NCBI GenBank assembly: GCA_034430595.1
Contig: DAOUEL010000019.1
Location: 1 to 64,000 of the forward strand
Reading direction: 5' to 3'
From: E44-bin32 sp034430595
GTDB lineage: Bacteria; Chloroflexota; Anaerolineae; Anaerolineales; E44-bin32
Length of the DNA: 64,000 bases
A program made the position numbers and the translations under genes. The notes under the pieces were generated by a model. It was not told the DNA's origin. It did no database searches and saw only the letters and a list, made by a program, of their open reading frames with translations. Positions 48,422 to 57,438 of this stretch are shown here, one piece after another; within the stretch, counting starts at the first letter, position 1, and every line of letters begins with the position of its first letter.

Positions 48422-51172
48422 TCAAGATTTCTTCTTTCGCGTTCCAGCTTTACCACGCAACCCTTTGCCGGATGATGGTGTTTTTCTACTGCTGGAGGGT
48501 TTCTTCACCCCCTGGTCGGATTTCCTTGCAGTTCCTTTTTTCTTTGCAGGACCCTGCTTTCTGACGGTCCTCCTTTTTACAGCAGTTCCCTTCTTCTTTG
48601 TCGTGCGGTCTGATTTCTTCTTCGCAGGTTGTGAACTTCTAGCTTTGGAGCTTGTCTTCTTCGCCGGTTTTGTCGTTTCCTCCTTCTCGCGAGTCTTCTC
48701 CTTCCCAGCAGTGCCTGCCACAGAGGAGTCAACATCCGGGCGTGGCAGGGCCGGGTCGACCCCGGTGATACGGTTGCCTGTCCCAAGTTCGAAAAGCAGC
48801 TTGCCGGCTGAAGCCCGGACCCGCTTCGGGGCATCCCCGAAGCGCAGCGAGCGCGGCGCGCTGCGAGCAAAGCGGATTACCGCCCGGTCTTTAGCCTCAC
48901 CGATGGCAGCTCCAGCGAGCTTCACGTCCTTCGTGCTTTTCCAGGTGATGACACCTTTTCCGTAGCGCCCCTGGCGGGGGTAATCCTTCAATGGACTGAG
49001 CTTGCCCTGGCCATCCTCAGTGAGCACGAGAAGTTCCTGCTTGTCGACGGCGACCCCCATCCCGACGAGCCGGTCGTCCACTTCCTCCAGCTTCATCCCC
49101 ATCACCCCGGCCGCGGCTAGCCCCATCGGCCGGACCTCCTCTTCGCTGAAGCGGATCGCCATCCCGACCCGGCTGATCAGGATCACCTCATCCTGACCGT
49201 GGGTAAGCTGCACCCAACCCAACCCATCGTCCTCTGCGACTTTAATCGCCTCAAACGGGTGTGCCGAGGGACCGGGTAGTGCAGCCAGATCGGTCCTCTT
49301 CACCATGCCGTTCGTCGTCGCGAAGAAGAGCGTAGCTATTCCTTCGTCGCCGCCAACCAGCGCGGGTGAAACGGCCACGCCGGCAACCAGTTCGCTGTTC
49401 GTCCCCAAAGGCGTGACTCCATAAAACTGCTTTCCGCCCCGGGCATCGTCGCTCTCGGGAACGGTATGCACCGGTACGACCGCGGCGGAGCCATCCTTTT
49501 CAAATAAGTAAAGCAGATCACGCGTGTTCGCTCCAACTATCAGACGCGGCGCGCTCCGCCCGGACATGGCCGGCAGGCGTGCTGAAGGCGTGCGGAAGAT
49601 CATGCCCTCGGCGCTCACCACAACCCAGGTTTCCTTATCCGGCGCCAGGTCGGAGGCGGTGAGAACCGGCCCCTTTTTCGAACCAGAGGTCTGGGCGATT
49701 AACGTCCGCCGTCGATCCCCATACCGCTCCTTCAAATCCTCCAATTCCGTAGAGATCAATCCCCGCAGTTTCTTGCCCGACCGCAGCAGGCTCTGAAGCT
49801 CTTTGATCCGGACCTGAAGTTGTTTGTACTCGTTGTCGATCTTCTTGCGCTCGAGGCTTGCCAGGCGTCGCAGCGGCATATCAAGAATCGCTTGCGCTTG
49901 AATCTCGCTCAGGTTGAAGCGTGTTATCAACCGTTGATGTGCCTGTTCCGCATCCCGGGCCTTGCGGATCAGGTTAACCACTTCATCAAGGTTATCGAGC
50001 GCGGTCCGCAAGCCGGCCAGGATGTGCTCGCGTTCCTGGGCGCGCTTCAGATCGAATTCCGTTCGCCTGTGGACCACCTGCACGCGGTGCTCGAGGAAGA
50101 CCCGCAAAGCCTGCTTCAAGCTGAGCAGACGCGGCTCGCCATCAACAAGTGCCAGCATGATCACGCTGAAGGTGGTTTGCATCGGCGTACGCCGGTAGAG
50201 TTCTGCCAGGATCTTTTGCGGGTCGGCGGACTTGGAAAGTTCAAGCACGATGCGCATCCCATCGCGATCCGACTCATCGCGCAGATCGGAAAGGCCGTCG
50301 AATTTACCGCCCCGAGCAAGATCGGCGATGCGTTCGATCAGACTTGCCTTATTCGTCTGGTAGGGAAGTTCGGTGACGATAATTCGTGAGCGTCCCCGGC
50401 CCATCTCCTCGATATGGGCACGTGCTTGAAGTGTGAGCTTGCCACGGCCACTGCCGTATGCCGAGGCCAGGTTATCTCCCTCACCGGGTTTTCGCAGGAT
50501 AATGCCACCCGTCGGGAAATCCGGCCCGTGGATAAAATTCATCAGGTCATCGATGGTGATATCGTCCAGCCGATCCCACTTTTCAAGCATATGGATCAGC
50601 GCATCGCATACCTCGACCATGTTATGCGGAGGAATGGAAGTCGACATGCCAACCGCAATGCCGGTCGCCCCGTTGACGAGCATATTGGGCACGGCCGCAG
50701 GAAGCACGCCCGGTTCACGCAGCGAGCCATCGAAGTTGTCGACAAAGGGTACCGTTTCCTTCTCCAGGTCGGCCATGATTTCGAGCGAAAGCGGGGAGAG
50801 CCGCGCTTCCGTATAACGCATCGCGGCGGGTGGATCCCCGTCGATCGACCCGAAATTCCCCTGTCCTTCAACGATTGGGTAGCGCATTGAGAAAGGCTGA
50901 GCCATACGCACCATGGCATCGTAAACGGCCATGTCTCCGTGGGGATGGTATTTGCCGAGGACTTCACCAACGATGCGGGCGGACTTGCGGTAGGGCGAAT
51001 CAGCTCGTAATCCCATCGCGTGCATTGCATACAGGATTCGCCGGTGAACCGGTTTGAGTCCATCCCGCGCATCGGGTAGAGCCCGGGCGATGATCACGCT
51101 CATCGCGTAGTCCAGATAGGACTGCTGCATCTCAGCATCGATGTCGATGCGTTTGACCAGACCGACTTCCAT
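48422..51172 (-). CDS. gyrA: DNA gyrase subunit A with Lys-rich C-terminal tail
   Basis: Breakage-reunion subunit of the type IIA topoisomerase that introduces negative supercoils. The catalytic Tyr is Tyr 120 (AAMRYTEARL). The quinolone region reads GKYHPHGDMAVYDAMVRMAQPF, so Met 81 stands where E. coli has Ser 83, while Asp 85 equals Asp 87. The C-terminal domain has beta-pinwheel blades and the GyrA-box-like QGRYGKGV (E. coli QRRGGKG). After about residue 825 follows a Lys/Ser/Thr/Pro-rich tail of about 90 residues (for example KPAKKTSSKARSSQPAKKK), like bacterial histone H1-type tails. At 916 residues it is at the upper end of the family. A ParC role cannot be excluded, but the box supports gyrase. 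Confidence 0.9.
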   Translation of the reverse strand: MEVGLVKRIDIDAEMQQSYLDYAMSVIIARALPDARDGLKPVHRRILYAMHAMGLRADSPYRKSARIVGEVLGKYHPHGDMAVYDAMVRMAQPFSMRYPIVEGQGNFGSIDGDPPAAMRYTEARLSPLSLEIMADLEKETVPFVDNFDGSLREPGVLPAAVPNMLVNGATGIAVGMSTSIPPHNMVEVCDALIHMLEKWDRLDDITIDDLMNFIHGPDFPTGGIILRKPGEGDNLASAYGSGRGKLTLQARAHIEEMGRGRSRIIVTELPYQTNKASLIERIADLARGGKFDGLSDLRDESDRDGMRIVLELSKSADPQKILAELYRRTPMQTTFSVIMLALVDGEPRLLSLKQALRVFLEHRVQVVHRRTEFDLKRAQEREHILAGLRTALDNLDEVVNLIRKARDAEQAHQRLITRFNLSEIQAQAILDMPLRRLASLERKKIDNEYKQLQVRIKELQSLLRSGKKLRGLISTELEDLKERYGDRRRTLIAQTSGSKKGPVLTASDLAPDKETWVVVSAEGMIFRTPSARLPAMSGRSAPRLIVGANTRDLLYLFEKDGSAAVVPVHTVPESDDARGGKQFYGVTPLGTNSELVAGVAVSPALVGGDEGIATLFFATTNGMVKRTDLAALPGPSAHPFEAIKVAEDDGLGWVQLTHGQDEVILISRVGMAIRFSEEEVRPMGLAAAGVMGMKLEEVDDRLVGMGVAVDKQELLVLTEDGQGKLSPLKDYPRQGRYGKGVITWKSTKDVKLAGAAIGEAKDRAVIRFARSAPRSLRFGDAPKRVRASAGKLLFELGTGNRITGVDPALPRPDVDSSVAGTAGKEKTREKEETTKPAKKTSSKARSSQPAKKKSDRTTKKKGTAVKRRTVRKQGPAKKKGTARKSDQGVKKPSSSRKTPSSGKGLRGKAGTRKKKS

Positions 51173-51303
51173 AAATCACCTCGAAGGTTGTGCTGGGACC
51201 GTCGCAATCATAAGTGGTTGGCGTGAGCGCGTCAAATGTTTCCTTGAGTTAGACGCGATCTGTGGCTACGGTCAGGGGAGCTGTGGGCGTTATCATCCAC
51301 GCA

Positions 51304-51332
51304 TTGACGCACTTCCCCATTCGCGATAAAAT
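51304..51332 (+). promoter_or_regulatory. Promoter of the DEAD-box helicase gene
   Basis: TTGACG (51304-51309), a 17-base spacer and TAAAAT (51327-51332). Predicted start near 51339, giving a leader of about 97 bases that contains the hairpin at 51361-51388. Confidence 0.7.
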
Positions 51333-51360
51333 TAACATAAGTTACTGGATCGGATCCAAG

Positions 51361-51388
51361 ACCGCTCCCATAGTATCGGAGCGGTTTT
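51361..51388 (+). terminator. Attenuator-like hairpin in the helicase leader
   Basis: Stem ACCGCTCC/GGAGCGGT (8 base pairs) with a nine-base loop, directly followed by TTTTCTTT. It has the form of an intrinsic terminator, yet lies after the promoter and before the ATG, with no gene ending here (gyrA starts on the other strand at 51172). It could stop transcription early unless antitermination occurs. Confidence 0.65.
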
Positions 51389-51435
51389 CTTTAAATCGGT
51401 GCAGTGCGCCGTGCTATAACAACTGGAAGGAATAC

Positions 51436-52659
51436 ATGAAATTCGAAGACCTACAATTAAGTGAGCCACTGCTGCAGGCTGTGCGGGCGATGGAATTTGA
51501 AGAGCCCACGCCAGTCCAGGAAGTCGCCATCCCGGCCGCGCTGGGTGGGGCAGATGTCCTCGGAACGGCGCAGACCGGCACTGGTAAAACCGTGGCTTTT
51601 CTGCTGCCATCGCTCGAACGCCTGCAAGCGTCGGAGTCAAAGGGCGGGCCACGTGCCGTCGTACTGGCACCTACGCGCGAGCTGGCGATGCAAATCGCAG
51701 AAGAGGCGCGCAACCTGGCGCGTTATACCAAACTTCGCACCGGGGTAGTGTACGGAGGAGCGCCGATCAAGCGCCAGATCGATCAGCTCAAGCGCGGGCT
51801 CGACCTGGTCGTGGCAACACCTGGACGCTTGATGGACCATATGCGGCGTGGCAATATCAATTTCAAACAACTCGAAATTCTCGTCCTGGATGAAGCCGAT
51901 CGAATGCTCGATATGGGTTTCCTGCCGGACATCGACGAGATTGTCAGCCACATGCCGGCCAAGCGTCAAACCATGCTCTTCTCAGCCACGATGCCAGGCC
52001 CGATCGTCTCGCTTACCTATCGTTATCTGAAGAACCCGGTTCGGGTTGAAATTGCCACCGCTCGGCCCCCGGAAGCTATCGATCAGAGGCTGTATCCGGT
52101 TCCCAAGCACCTGAAGCTTCCGCTCCTGATCGAGCTGCTGAAATGTGAAGGGGTCGATAGTGCGTTGGTCTTCACTCGAACTAAGGTTGAAGCGGATGTC
52201 GTAACGCGCCGCTTGCGTGACTGCGGGTATAGCGTTGCCGAGATCCATGGTGATTTCCGGCAGAAACAGCGCAATCAGGCCCTGGAGCGATTCCGTTCCG
52301 GGCATTCACGTATCCTGGTCGCCACGAATGTGGCTGCCCGTGGGCTGGACATCGAGGGCATCTCTCACGTTATCAATTACGATGCCCCGGATGAGGCGGA
52401 GAATTACGTTCACCGCATCGGGCGAACCGCGCGCGTGGACGCCGATGGTGCCGCCTGGACGTTGGTCACCCCGGAAGATGAGCCGCTGATCAATTCGATC
52501 GAGTACCTGCTGGACGAGAAGATCAAGCGGGCACACCTGGAAGGCTTTGATTACGACGTACCGACACCCGACTGGGCGAAACCATCAGCAAAGGTTATTC
52601 TGCAGAGGCTGGAGAAAAAGCAGAGCAGCATCGACCGCTGGAAGTCGCTCACACGCTGA
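51436..52659 (+). CDS. DEAD-box ATP-dependent RNA helicase (CshA/RhlE-like)
   Basis: A 407-residue RNA helicase. The Q motif region is FEEPTPVQEVAIPAALGG, motif I is AQTGTGKTVAFLLP (about 38-51), motif II is VLDEADRMLDMGF (DEAD, about 152-164), motif III is SATMPG, and motifs V and VI are ATNVAARGLDI and HRIGRTARV. The C-terminal extension is short and basic, as in RhlE/CshA proteins without extra domains. Such helicases unwind RNA at low temperature, in mRNA decay and in ribosome assembly. SD GGAAGG lies five bases before ATG 51436; the longer frame from 51262 covers the promoter and leader and is not coding. A leader hairpin may regulate it. Confidence 0.95.
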   Translation: MKFEDLQLSEPLLQAVRAMEFEEPTPVQEVAIPAALGGADVLGTAQTGTGKTVAFLLPSLERLQASESKGGPRAVVLAPTRELAMQIAEEARNLARYTKLRTGVVYGGAPIKRQIDQLKRGLDLVVATPGRLMDHMRRGNINFKQLEILVLDEADRMLDMGFLPDIDEIVSHMPAKRQTMLFSATMPGPIVSLTYRYLKNPVRVEIATARPPEAIDQRLYPVPKHLKLPLLIELLKCEGVDSALVFTRTKVEADVVTRRLRDCGYSVAEIHGDFRQKQRNQALERFRSGHSRILVATNVAARGLDIEGISHVINYDAPDEAENYVHRIGRTARVDADGAAWTLVTPEDEPLINSIEYLLDEKIKRAHLEGFDYDVPTPDWAKPSAKVILQRLEKKQSSIDRWKSLTR

Positions 52660-52730
52660 GCAGCCCAGGCACCGACATACGAATCGGTTTCGAGGTGTGA
52701 AACTGTCGGTCAAATATTCTGTGTTTGCCC

Positions 52731-52759
52731 TTGCTCGCCATTCGCCCTTGTGCTAGAAT
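52731..52759 (+). promoter_or_regulatory. Promoter of the nusA operon
   Basis: TTGCTC (52731-52736), a 17-base spacer and TAGAAT (52754-52759), before a leader of about 100 bases. Confidence 0.55.
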
Positions 52760-52793
52760 CTTCTTGCAATCGTCCCGTGATATCGTTGGTCTG

Positions 52794-52818
52794 GAAAAGT
52801 GGGCATCCCCCACTTTTC
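52794..52818 (+). other. Hairpin in the nusA leader
   Basis: Stem GAAAAGTGGG/CCCACTTTTC with a five-base loop (CATCC), 46 bases before ATG 52864. The 3' arm ends in four T's, then C, so it resembles a weak terminator. In several bacteria nusA is autoregulated; a leader structure here fits, but this is inference. Confidence 0.5.
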
Positions 52819-52863
52819 TGCGTATAGGCACGGCCGTATCTAACTACGAAGGAAAGAACTGAG

Positions 52864-54786
52864 ATGAAGAGTGAGTTTGCCCTGGCCTTTAATGAAATCA
52901 GCGAACGTTTTGGCCTCCCGCGCGATACCGTAATGGAAGCGCTGGAAGCGGCCATGATCTCCGCGTACCGGCGAGCGGTCAATGCTTCGAACGCACAGAA
53001 TGTCGAAGTCAAGATCGATCCCGAGACCGGCGACGTCGAGGTTTTCGTTGAGAAAGAGGTCGTGGACGAGGTTCAAAACCTGCAGACCGAAGTCGAAGAG
53101 GCGCGGGCGCACTTATTCGACCCTGAAGCCCAGATGGGCGATATGGTCATGGTGGAGGCAACTCCAGAAGACTTCGGCCGAGTAGCTGCCCAGACCGCCA
53201 AGCAGGTCATCCTGCAGCGCCTGCGCGAAGCCGAACGGGATGCCCAGTACGAGGAGTTCATTGAACGCGAAGGCGACATGGTGCACGGCACGGTGCATTC
53301 GATTACGCCCTCCGCGGTCACGGTCGGTCTTGGCCGAGCGGAAGCGATTTTGCCCCGCAACCAGCAAATTCCCGGTGAGCACTTCCGCGTGCGTGACCGC
53401 ATCCGAACCTACGTCCTTGAAGTCCGGAAATCCCCACGCGGCCCGGTCATCGTTGTTTCGCGCACTCATCCACATATGCTGCGCCGCTTACTTGAGATGG
53501 AAGTGCCCGAAATTAACCAGGGCCTGGTGGAAATCAAAGCGATTGCACGTGAGGCTGGCAAGCGCGCCAAGGTCGCGGTTGCAGCCCTGCGGGACGGGGT
53601 CGATCCGGTCGGGGCTTGCGTTGGCCTGCGCGGGGTTCGAATTCAGTCCATTGTGCGCGATTTGAACGATGAGAAAATTGATGTCATCGAGTGGAATCCT
53701 GATCCGGCAACGTTCATCGCCAAGGCTCTCAGCCCGGCACGCGTATCCGGCGTGTATCTTGACGAGCATCCCGATCGTGGCAAGACGGCCATGGTCGTTG
53801 TTCCAGAAGATCAATTAAGTCTGGCCATCGGCCGTGCAGGCGTCAATGCCCGCTTGGCGGCCAAGTTGACCAGCTGGCGGATCGATATTAAGAGCCTGCA
53901 AGAGGCAGCTACCGACTCGCTCAATCGCCTGGTTACCGATCCAGCTTTCGCCGAGTTTGCGGAACTGGAAACCGAAGCCATGGCGAAGATCGAGGGCATT
54001 CTGGCTAAAAAGGAAGAAGGCCGCCCGATCACCCCGGAAGAATACAGCTCGATGACCTCCTTCGTCGATCGGGTGCAGAAGGAAATCGAATCGCGGCGTG
54101 ATGAACGGCGCCAGGAGGCCCTGGACCGGCTGGCCGAAGTGCGGGATACCTTCCCGGCCACGGCCTACGACGTGAACCTGGAAGACGTTGGGCTTTCAAC
54201 TCGGGTCTTCAACTTGCTCACAGAAGGTGGCTATAAGACTGCCGGAGAGGTCCTCGAACAGCTTGGCATCAATGAAGATGCGATCCTCGGCCTGTCTGGC
54301 TTTGGCCCGAAGTCGCTGCAGGAATTGAAAGACAGCCTGGCTGCGTATGATTACCCGCTGGTCGAAGAACCTGTCGCGGAGGGTGAAACCGAGGCCGTCG
54401 CAGAGGAGGCGGAGGTTGAAGCTGGGCTGGAGGGGGAGGTCGAGGCAGAAGCCGAAGCCGAGCCCGAAATGGTAGAGGCTGGCGAGGCCGAAGCCGCGAT
54501 TGAGGTGCCGCTAGAGGTTGGTACCGAAGCCGGTGAGGCAGAGAAAGAGCCAGAAGTCGCCATTGCACCGGACGCAATTGGGGAGACATTTGAAGAGCTG
54601 ATTGAAGAATTCTCCAAGAAAGTCCCTCAGCTAGATGAGGAAGAAGAACTGGACGAGGAAGAAATCGCGCGACGCAAGAAGGAAAAGAAACGCAAGACGC
54701 GCGTTGTTGAATATGATCCGGAGCTGGGCGAGATGGTCGTGAAGCGCCGCCGCAAGCGCGATGACTTTGGAGAATGGGAAGGCTGA
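52864..54786 (+). CDS. nusA: Transcription termination/antitermination factor NusA
   Basis: NusA binds RNA polymerase and controls pausing, termination and antitermination. The 640 residues carry the N-terminal polymerase-binding domain (MKSEFALAFNEISERFGLPRDT), an S1 domain (about 135-200), KH1 and KH2 domains (GLVEIKAIAREAGKRAKVAVAA, then MVVVPEDQLSLAIGRAGVNARLAAKLTSW), and a helix-hairpin-helix-like segment (NLLTEGGYKTAGEVLEQLGI to GFGPKSLQELKDSLAAY). A long acidic stretch (about 500-590) rich in Glu and Ala, then a basic end, extend it. rimP, usually just upstream, is absent. Start ATG 52864, GAAGGAAAG upstream. ylxR, infB and rbfA follow. Confidence 0.97.
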   Translation: MKSEFALAFNEISERFGLPRDTVMEALEAAMISAYRRAVNASNAQNVEVKIDPETGDVEVFVEKEVVDEVQNLQTEVEEARAHLFDPEAQMGDMVMVEATPEDFGRVAAQTAKQVILQRLREAERDAQYEEFIEREGDMVHGTVHSITPSAVTVGLGRAEAILPRNQQIPGEHFRVRDRIRTYVLEVRKSPRGPVIVVSRTHPHMLRRLLEMEVPEINQGLVEIKAIAREAGKRAKVAVAALRDGVDPVGACVGLRGVRIQSIVRDLNDEKIDVIEWNPDPATFIAKALSPARVSGVYLDEHPDRGKTAMVVVPEDQLSLAIGRAGVNARLAAKLTSWRIDIKSLQEAATDSLNRLVTDPAFAEFAELETEAMAKIEGILAKKEEGRPITPEEYSSMTSFVDRVQKEIESRRDERRQEALDRLAEVRDTFPATAYDVNLEDVGLSTRVFNLLTEGGYKTAGEVLEQLGINEDAILGLSGFGPKSLQELKDSLAAYDYPLVEEPVAEGETEAVAEEAEVEAGLEGEVEAEAEAEPEMVEAGEAEAAIEVPLEVGTEAGEAEKEPEVAIAPDAIGETFEELIEEFSKKVPQLDEEEELDEEEIARRKKEKKRKTRVVEYDPELGEMVVKRRRKRDDFGEWEG

Positions 54787-54836
54787 GCCTCCCCAACCCA
54801 CCGGATATGAAACGGGTTCAAACCCGATGATGGATC

Positions 54837-55133
54837 ATGTCCGCTCGTAAGCCTGTGCGCCGTCGGCACGTTCCGCAGCGAACCTGCGTCGGATGCCGGC
54901 AAACACTCGCTAAACGAGAGCTGATCCGGATTGTACGAAGTCCGGAAGGCGTCGAGATAGATCCAAGCGGCAAGCTGCCTGGCCGTGGGGCTTATATACA
55001 CGAACAGCGATCCTGCTGGAAGAAAGCACTTTCCGGATCGTTAGCCAGGGCACTTCGCGCAGAGATTGATGCGAGCTCGCGCCAGGCACTTGAAGAACAT
55101 ATGAATAAGCTTACAGACGAGCAAAATGGCTGA
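54837..55133 (+). CDS. ylxR: YlxR (DUF448) RNA-binding protein
   Basis: A 98-residue basic protein of the DUF448 family, encoded between nusA and infB in many bacteria. The family core is RTCVGCRQTLAKRELIRIVRSPEG (about 16-39), then KLPGRGAYIHEQRSCWKKAL with the conserved GRGAY. Homologues bind RNA and RNase P or act as nucleoid-associated regulators. It starts 50 bases after nusA. Gene order nusA-ylxR-infB-rbfA is preserved, supporting the assignment. Confidence 0.94.
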   Translation: MSARKPVRRRHVPQRTCVGCRQTLAKRELIRIVRSPEGVEIDPSGKLPGRGAYIHEQRSCWKKALSGSLARALRAEIDASSRQALEEHMNKLTDEQNG

Positions 55134-55250
55134 AGCAGATGCTTTCGCTATTTTTCGCCGGTGTGAGTCCGACTTGAACAGTTCCCCGTAGTTTACCCCT
55201 GGGCTGACTCGTTCGGCAACGCCGGAGTGCTCGTGTGCCGGAGGTGCTTT

Positions 55251-57044
55251 ATGAGCGAGAACGGCCATAAAACGATCGAAATCCCCACCACCGTTACCGT
55301 CCGTGAGCTGGCGACCATGATCGATGCCAGCCCGATCGACGTGATCAAGCAATTGATGGCGAATGGTGTGATGGCGAACATCAACCAGATGATCGACTTC
55401 GACACCGCTGCAATTGTGATCGGCGAGCTTGGCTTTGAAGCCAAGCCGATGGAACTGCCTGATGCCGAAGCCGCCGAGGACGAGAACGCGCTACCGCGCT
55501 GGCGGCAGTTGATCGAAGACGAGGATCCTAAATCCCTCAAGGACCGCGCGCCGGTAGTTACCGTGCTGGGGCACGTCGACCATGGCAAGACGACGCTGCT
55601 CGATGCGATTCGCTCGACGAATGTCGCCGGCGGTGAAGTCGGAGGCATCACGCAGCACATCGCTGCCTACCAGATCACTCATAACGGCAGGCCAATCACC
55701 TTTCTCGATACCCCCGGTCATGCTGCGTTTACCGCGATGCGGGCGCGCGGCGCGCAGGGCGCGGATATCGCCGTCCTGGTCGTGGCCGCCGATGATGGTG
55801 TCATGCCGCAGACCAGGGAAGCGCTAGCGCACGTGCGTGCAGCGCGAGTGCCGGTCCTAGTTGCGTTGAACAAAATTGATCGTCCTAACGCCAATCCTGA
55901 AAAGGTCAAGCAGGAGCTAGCCGACGTCGGCTTGATTCCCGATGATTGGGAAGGCGAGACGATGGTCGTGCCCGTTTCAGCCAAGGAGCGCACCGGCCTG
56001 GAAGACCTGCTGGAGGCGATCCTGCTCGTGGCTGATTCGACCGCTATCAAGGCCAATCCCAAGGGCAAGGTGCTTGGAACAGTCATCGAAGCCGAACTGG
56101 ATAAATCAAAGGGAGTAGTGGCGACGCTGTTAGTGCAGAACGGCACCCTGGAAACCGGTGACGCCGTCCTGGTTGGCACTGCGCACGGCAATGTCCGTGC
56201 GATGTTTGATTTCCAGGGCAACCCGATCGAAGCGGCCGGGCCTTCCACGCCAGTTTCAGTTCTCGGCTTATCAGACGTTCCCAAGGCAGGCGAGCTCTTC
56301 ACGGTTGTTGAGAGTGACCGCGAGGGTCGTGCGCTGGCCAGTGAGCGGCGCGAGGAGCTCGTACAAAGCGGGCGCCAGCCACGTCCGGCTGCAACTCTTG
56401 AATCGGTCTTTGAAGCCTTTCAAGCTGGCGAGGCGCAGGAACTGCGGCTGGTCATCAAAGCGGATGTTCAGGGGTCGCTGGAACCGATCACGAATTCCTT
56501 GAGCGACTTGAGCGCTGGTGAAATCACCGTCAACATCTTGCATGCCGGAACCGGTAACATCAGCGAATCAGATGTAATGCTGGCGGCTGCCTCCGGTGCG
56601 GTGGTGATCGGCTTTAACGTGACCGCCGACCAGGCTGCACGTATGGCAGCCGATGCCGAGGTGATTGACATTCGTTTGTACGACATCATCTACCGGCTGA
56701 CCGAGGACGTGGAAAAGGCAATGAAGGGGATGCTCGAGCCTGAAACCCGCAAAGTGCTGCTCGGACGTGCACAGGTGCTGGAAGTGTTTCGAATTCCGAA
56801 GATCGGTAATATCGCCGGTTGTAAGGTGACGGAGGGCGAGCTGCGCCGGAACGCGGGCATGCGGGTCGTACGTGACGGGAAGGTGCTCTTTGACGGCTCG
56901 ATTTCATCTCTGAAGCACGAGAAGGATGATGTGCGTGAAGTGCGTGAAGGTTTTGAATGCGGCGTTGGCTTGAAGAATTTCAACGAGTTTGAGCCCGGCG
57001 ATGTCCTCGAGTGCTACGTTGAGGAAACCGTACCGGTAGCCTAA
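55251..57044 (+). CDS. infB: Translation initiation factor IF-2, short form
   Basis: IF-2 places initiator tRNA on the 30S subunit and uses GTP on subunit joining. The 597 residues consist of a short N-terminal domain (TIEIPTTVTVRELATMIDASPIDVIKQLMANGVMANINQ), the G domain with GHVDHGKTTLLDAI (about 113-126), DTPGHAAF, NKIDRPNA and SAKERTG, and the C-terminal domains ending KNFNEFEPGDVLECYVEETVPVA. The long disordered N-terminus of enterobacterial IF-2 is missing. I start at ATG 55251 with GGAGG six bases upstream; the frame from 55227 is not used. It lies 117 bases after ylxR and 10 before rbfA. Confidence 0.97.
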   Translation: MSENGHKTIEIPTTVTVRELATMIDASPIDVIKQLMANGVMANINQMIDFDTAAIVIGELGFEAKPMELPDAEAAEDENALPRWRQLIEDEDPKSLKDRAPVVTVLGHVDHGKTTLLDAIRSTNVAGGEVGGITQHIAAYQITHNGRPITFLDTPGHAAFTAMRARGAQGADIAVLVVAADDGVMPQTREALAHVRAARVPVLVALNKIDRPNANPEKVKQELADVGLIPDDWEGETMVVPVSAKERTGLEDLLEAILLVADSTAIKANPKGKVLGTVIEAELDKSKGVVATLLVQNGTLETGDAVLVGTAHGNVRAMFDFQGNPIEAAGPSTPVSVLGLSDVPKAGELFTVVESDREGRALASERREELVQSGRQPRPAATLESVFEAFQAGEAQELRLVIKADVQGSLEPITNSLSDLSAGEITVNILHAGTGNISESDVMLAAASGAVVIGFNVTADQAARMAADAEVIDIRLYDIIYRLTEDVEKAMKGMLEPETRKVLLGRAQVLEVFRIPKIGNIAGCKVTEGELRRNAGMRVVRDGKVLFDGSISSLKHEKDDVREVREGFECGVGLKNFNEFEPGDVLECYVEETVPVA

Positions 57045-57054
57045 GGAGCCAAAT

Positions 57055-57438
57055 ATGCCCAGCCAGGCACGCGCCCGACGGCTCGGGGAACGTATCCAGG
57101 AAGAACTGGCTGATATCCTGATGCGTCAAGCCTCTGACCCACGCTTGCAGTCGATCACAATCACCGGCGTCGATGTAGATCGAGAGCTGGCTTTTGCGAC
57201 GGTTTACATCACCGCAACCGATGCTGAGGACCGGGCGAAAGAGGTGCTTGAAGGCCTTGAGAGTGCACGCGGTTTTCTGCGCAGCCAACTTGCAGCCCGC
57301 ATTCAACTGCGGAGTTTTCCGCAGCTGCGCTTCCGCTGGGACCTCACACAGATACGCGCCGCCCGCATTGAGGAACTGCTCGAGCAGATCCAGGACGAGA
57401 AGGACGACGTAGACGATGGCGGACCCCGGGAAACCTGA
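57055..57438 (+). CDS. rbfA: Ribosome-binding factor A
   Basis: RbfA binds 30S precursors and aids late 16S rRNA maturation, notably in the cold. The 127-residue KH-like protein opens QARARRLGERIQEELADILMRQASDPRL, then ITITGVDVDRELAFATVYI and a region ending LRSFPQLRFRWDLTQIRAARIEELLEQIQ. A short acidic tail follows. It begins 10 bases after infB and overlaps the nrnA gene by 23 bases. Confidence 0.96.
   Translation: MPSQARARRLGERIQEELADILMRQASDPRLQSITITGVDVDRELAFATVYITATDAEDRAKEVLEGLESARGFLRSQLAARIQLRSFPQLRFRWDLTQIRAARIEELLEQIQDEKDDVDDGGPRET

Noticed and set aside
48075..48965. 296-codon plus-strand frame over the 3' part of the third peptidase and the end of gyrA
   Set aside because: Its Phe/Val-rich part is the reverse of the Lys-rich gyrase tail; the rest is another frame of the peptidase gene.
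52660..52863. A hidden rimP before nusA
   Set aside because: The gap is too short for a 150-residue protein and no frame shows RimP features.
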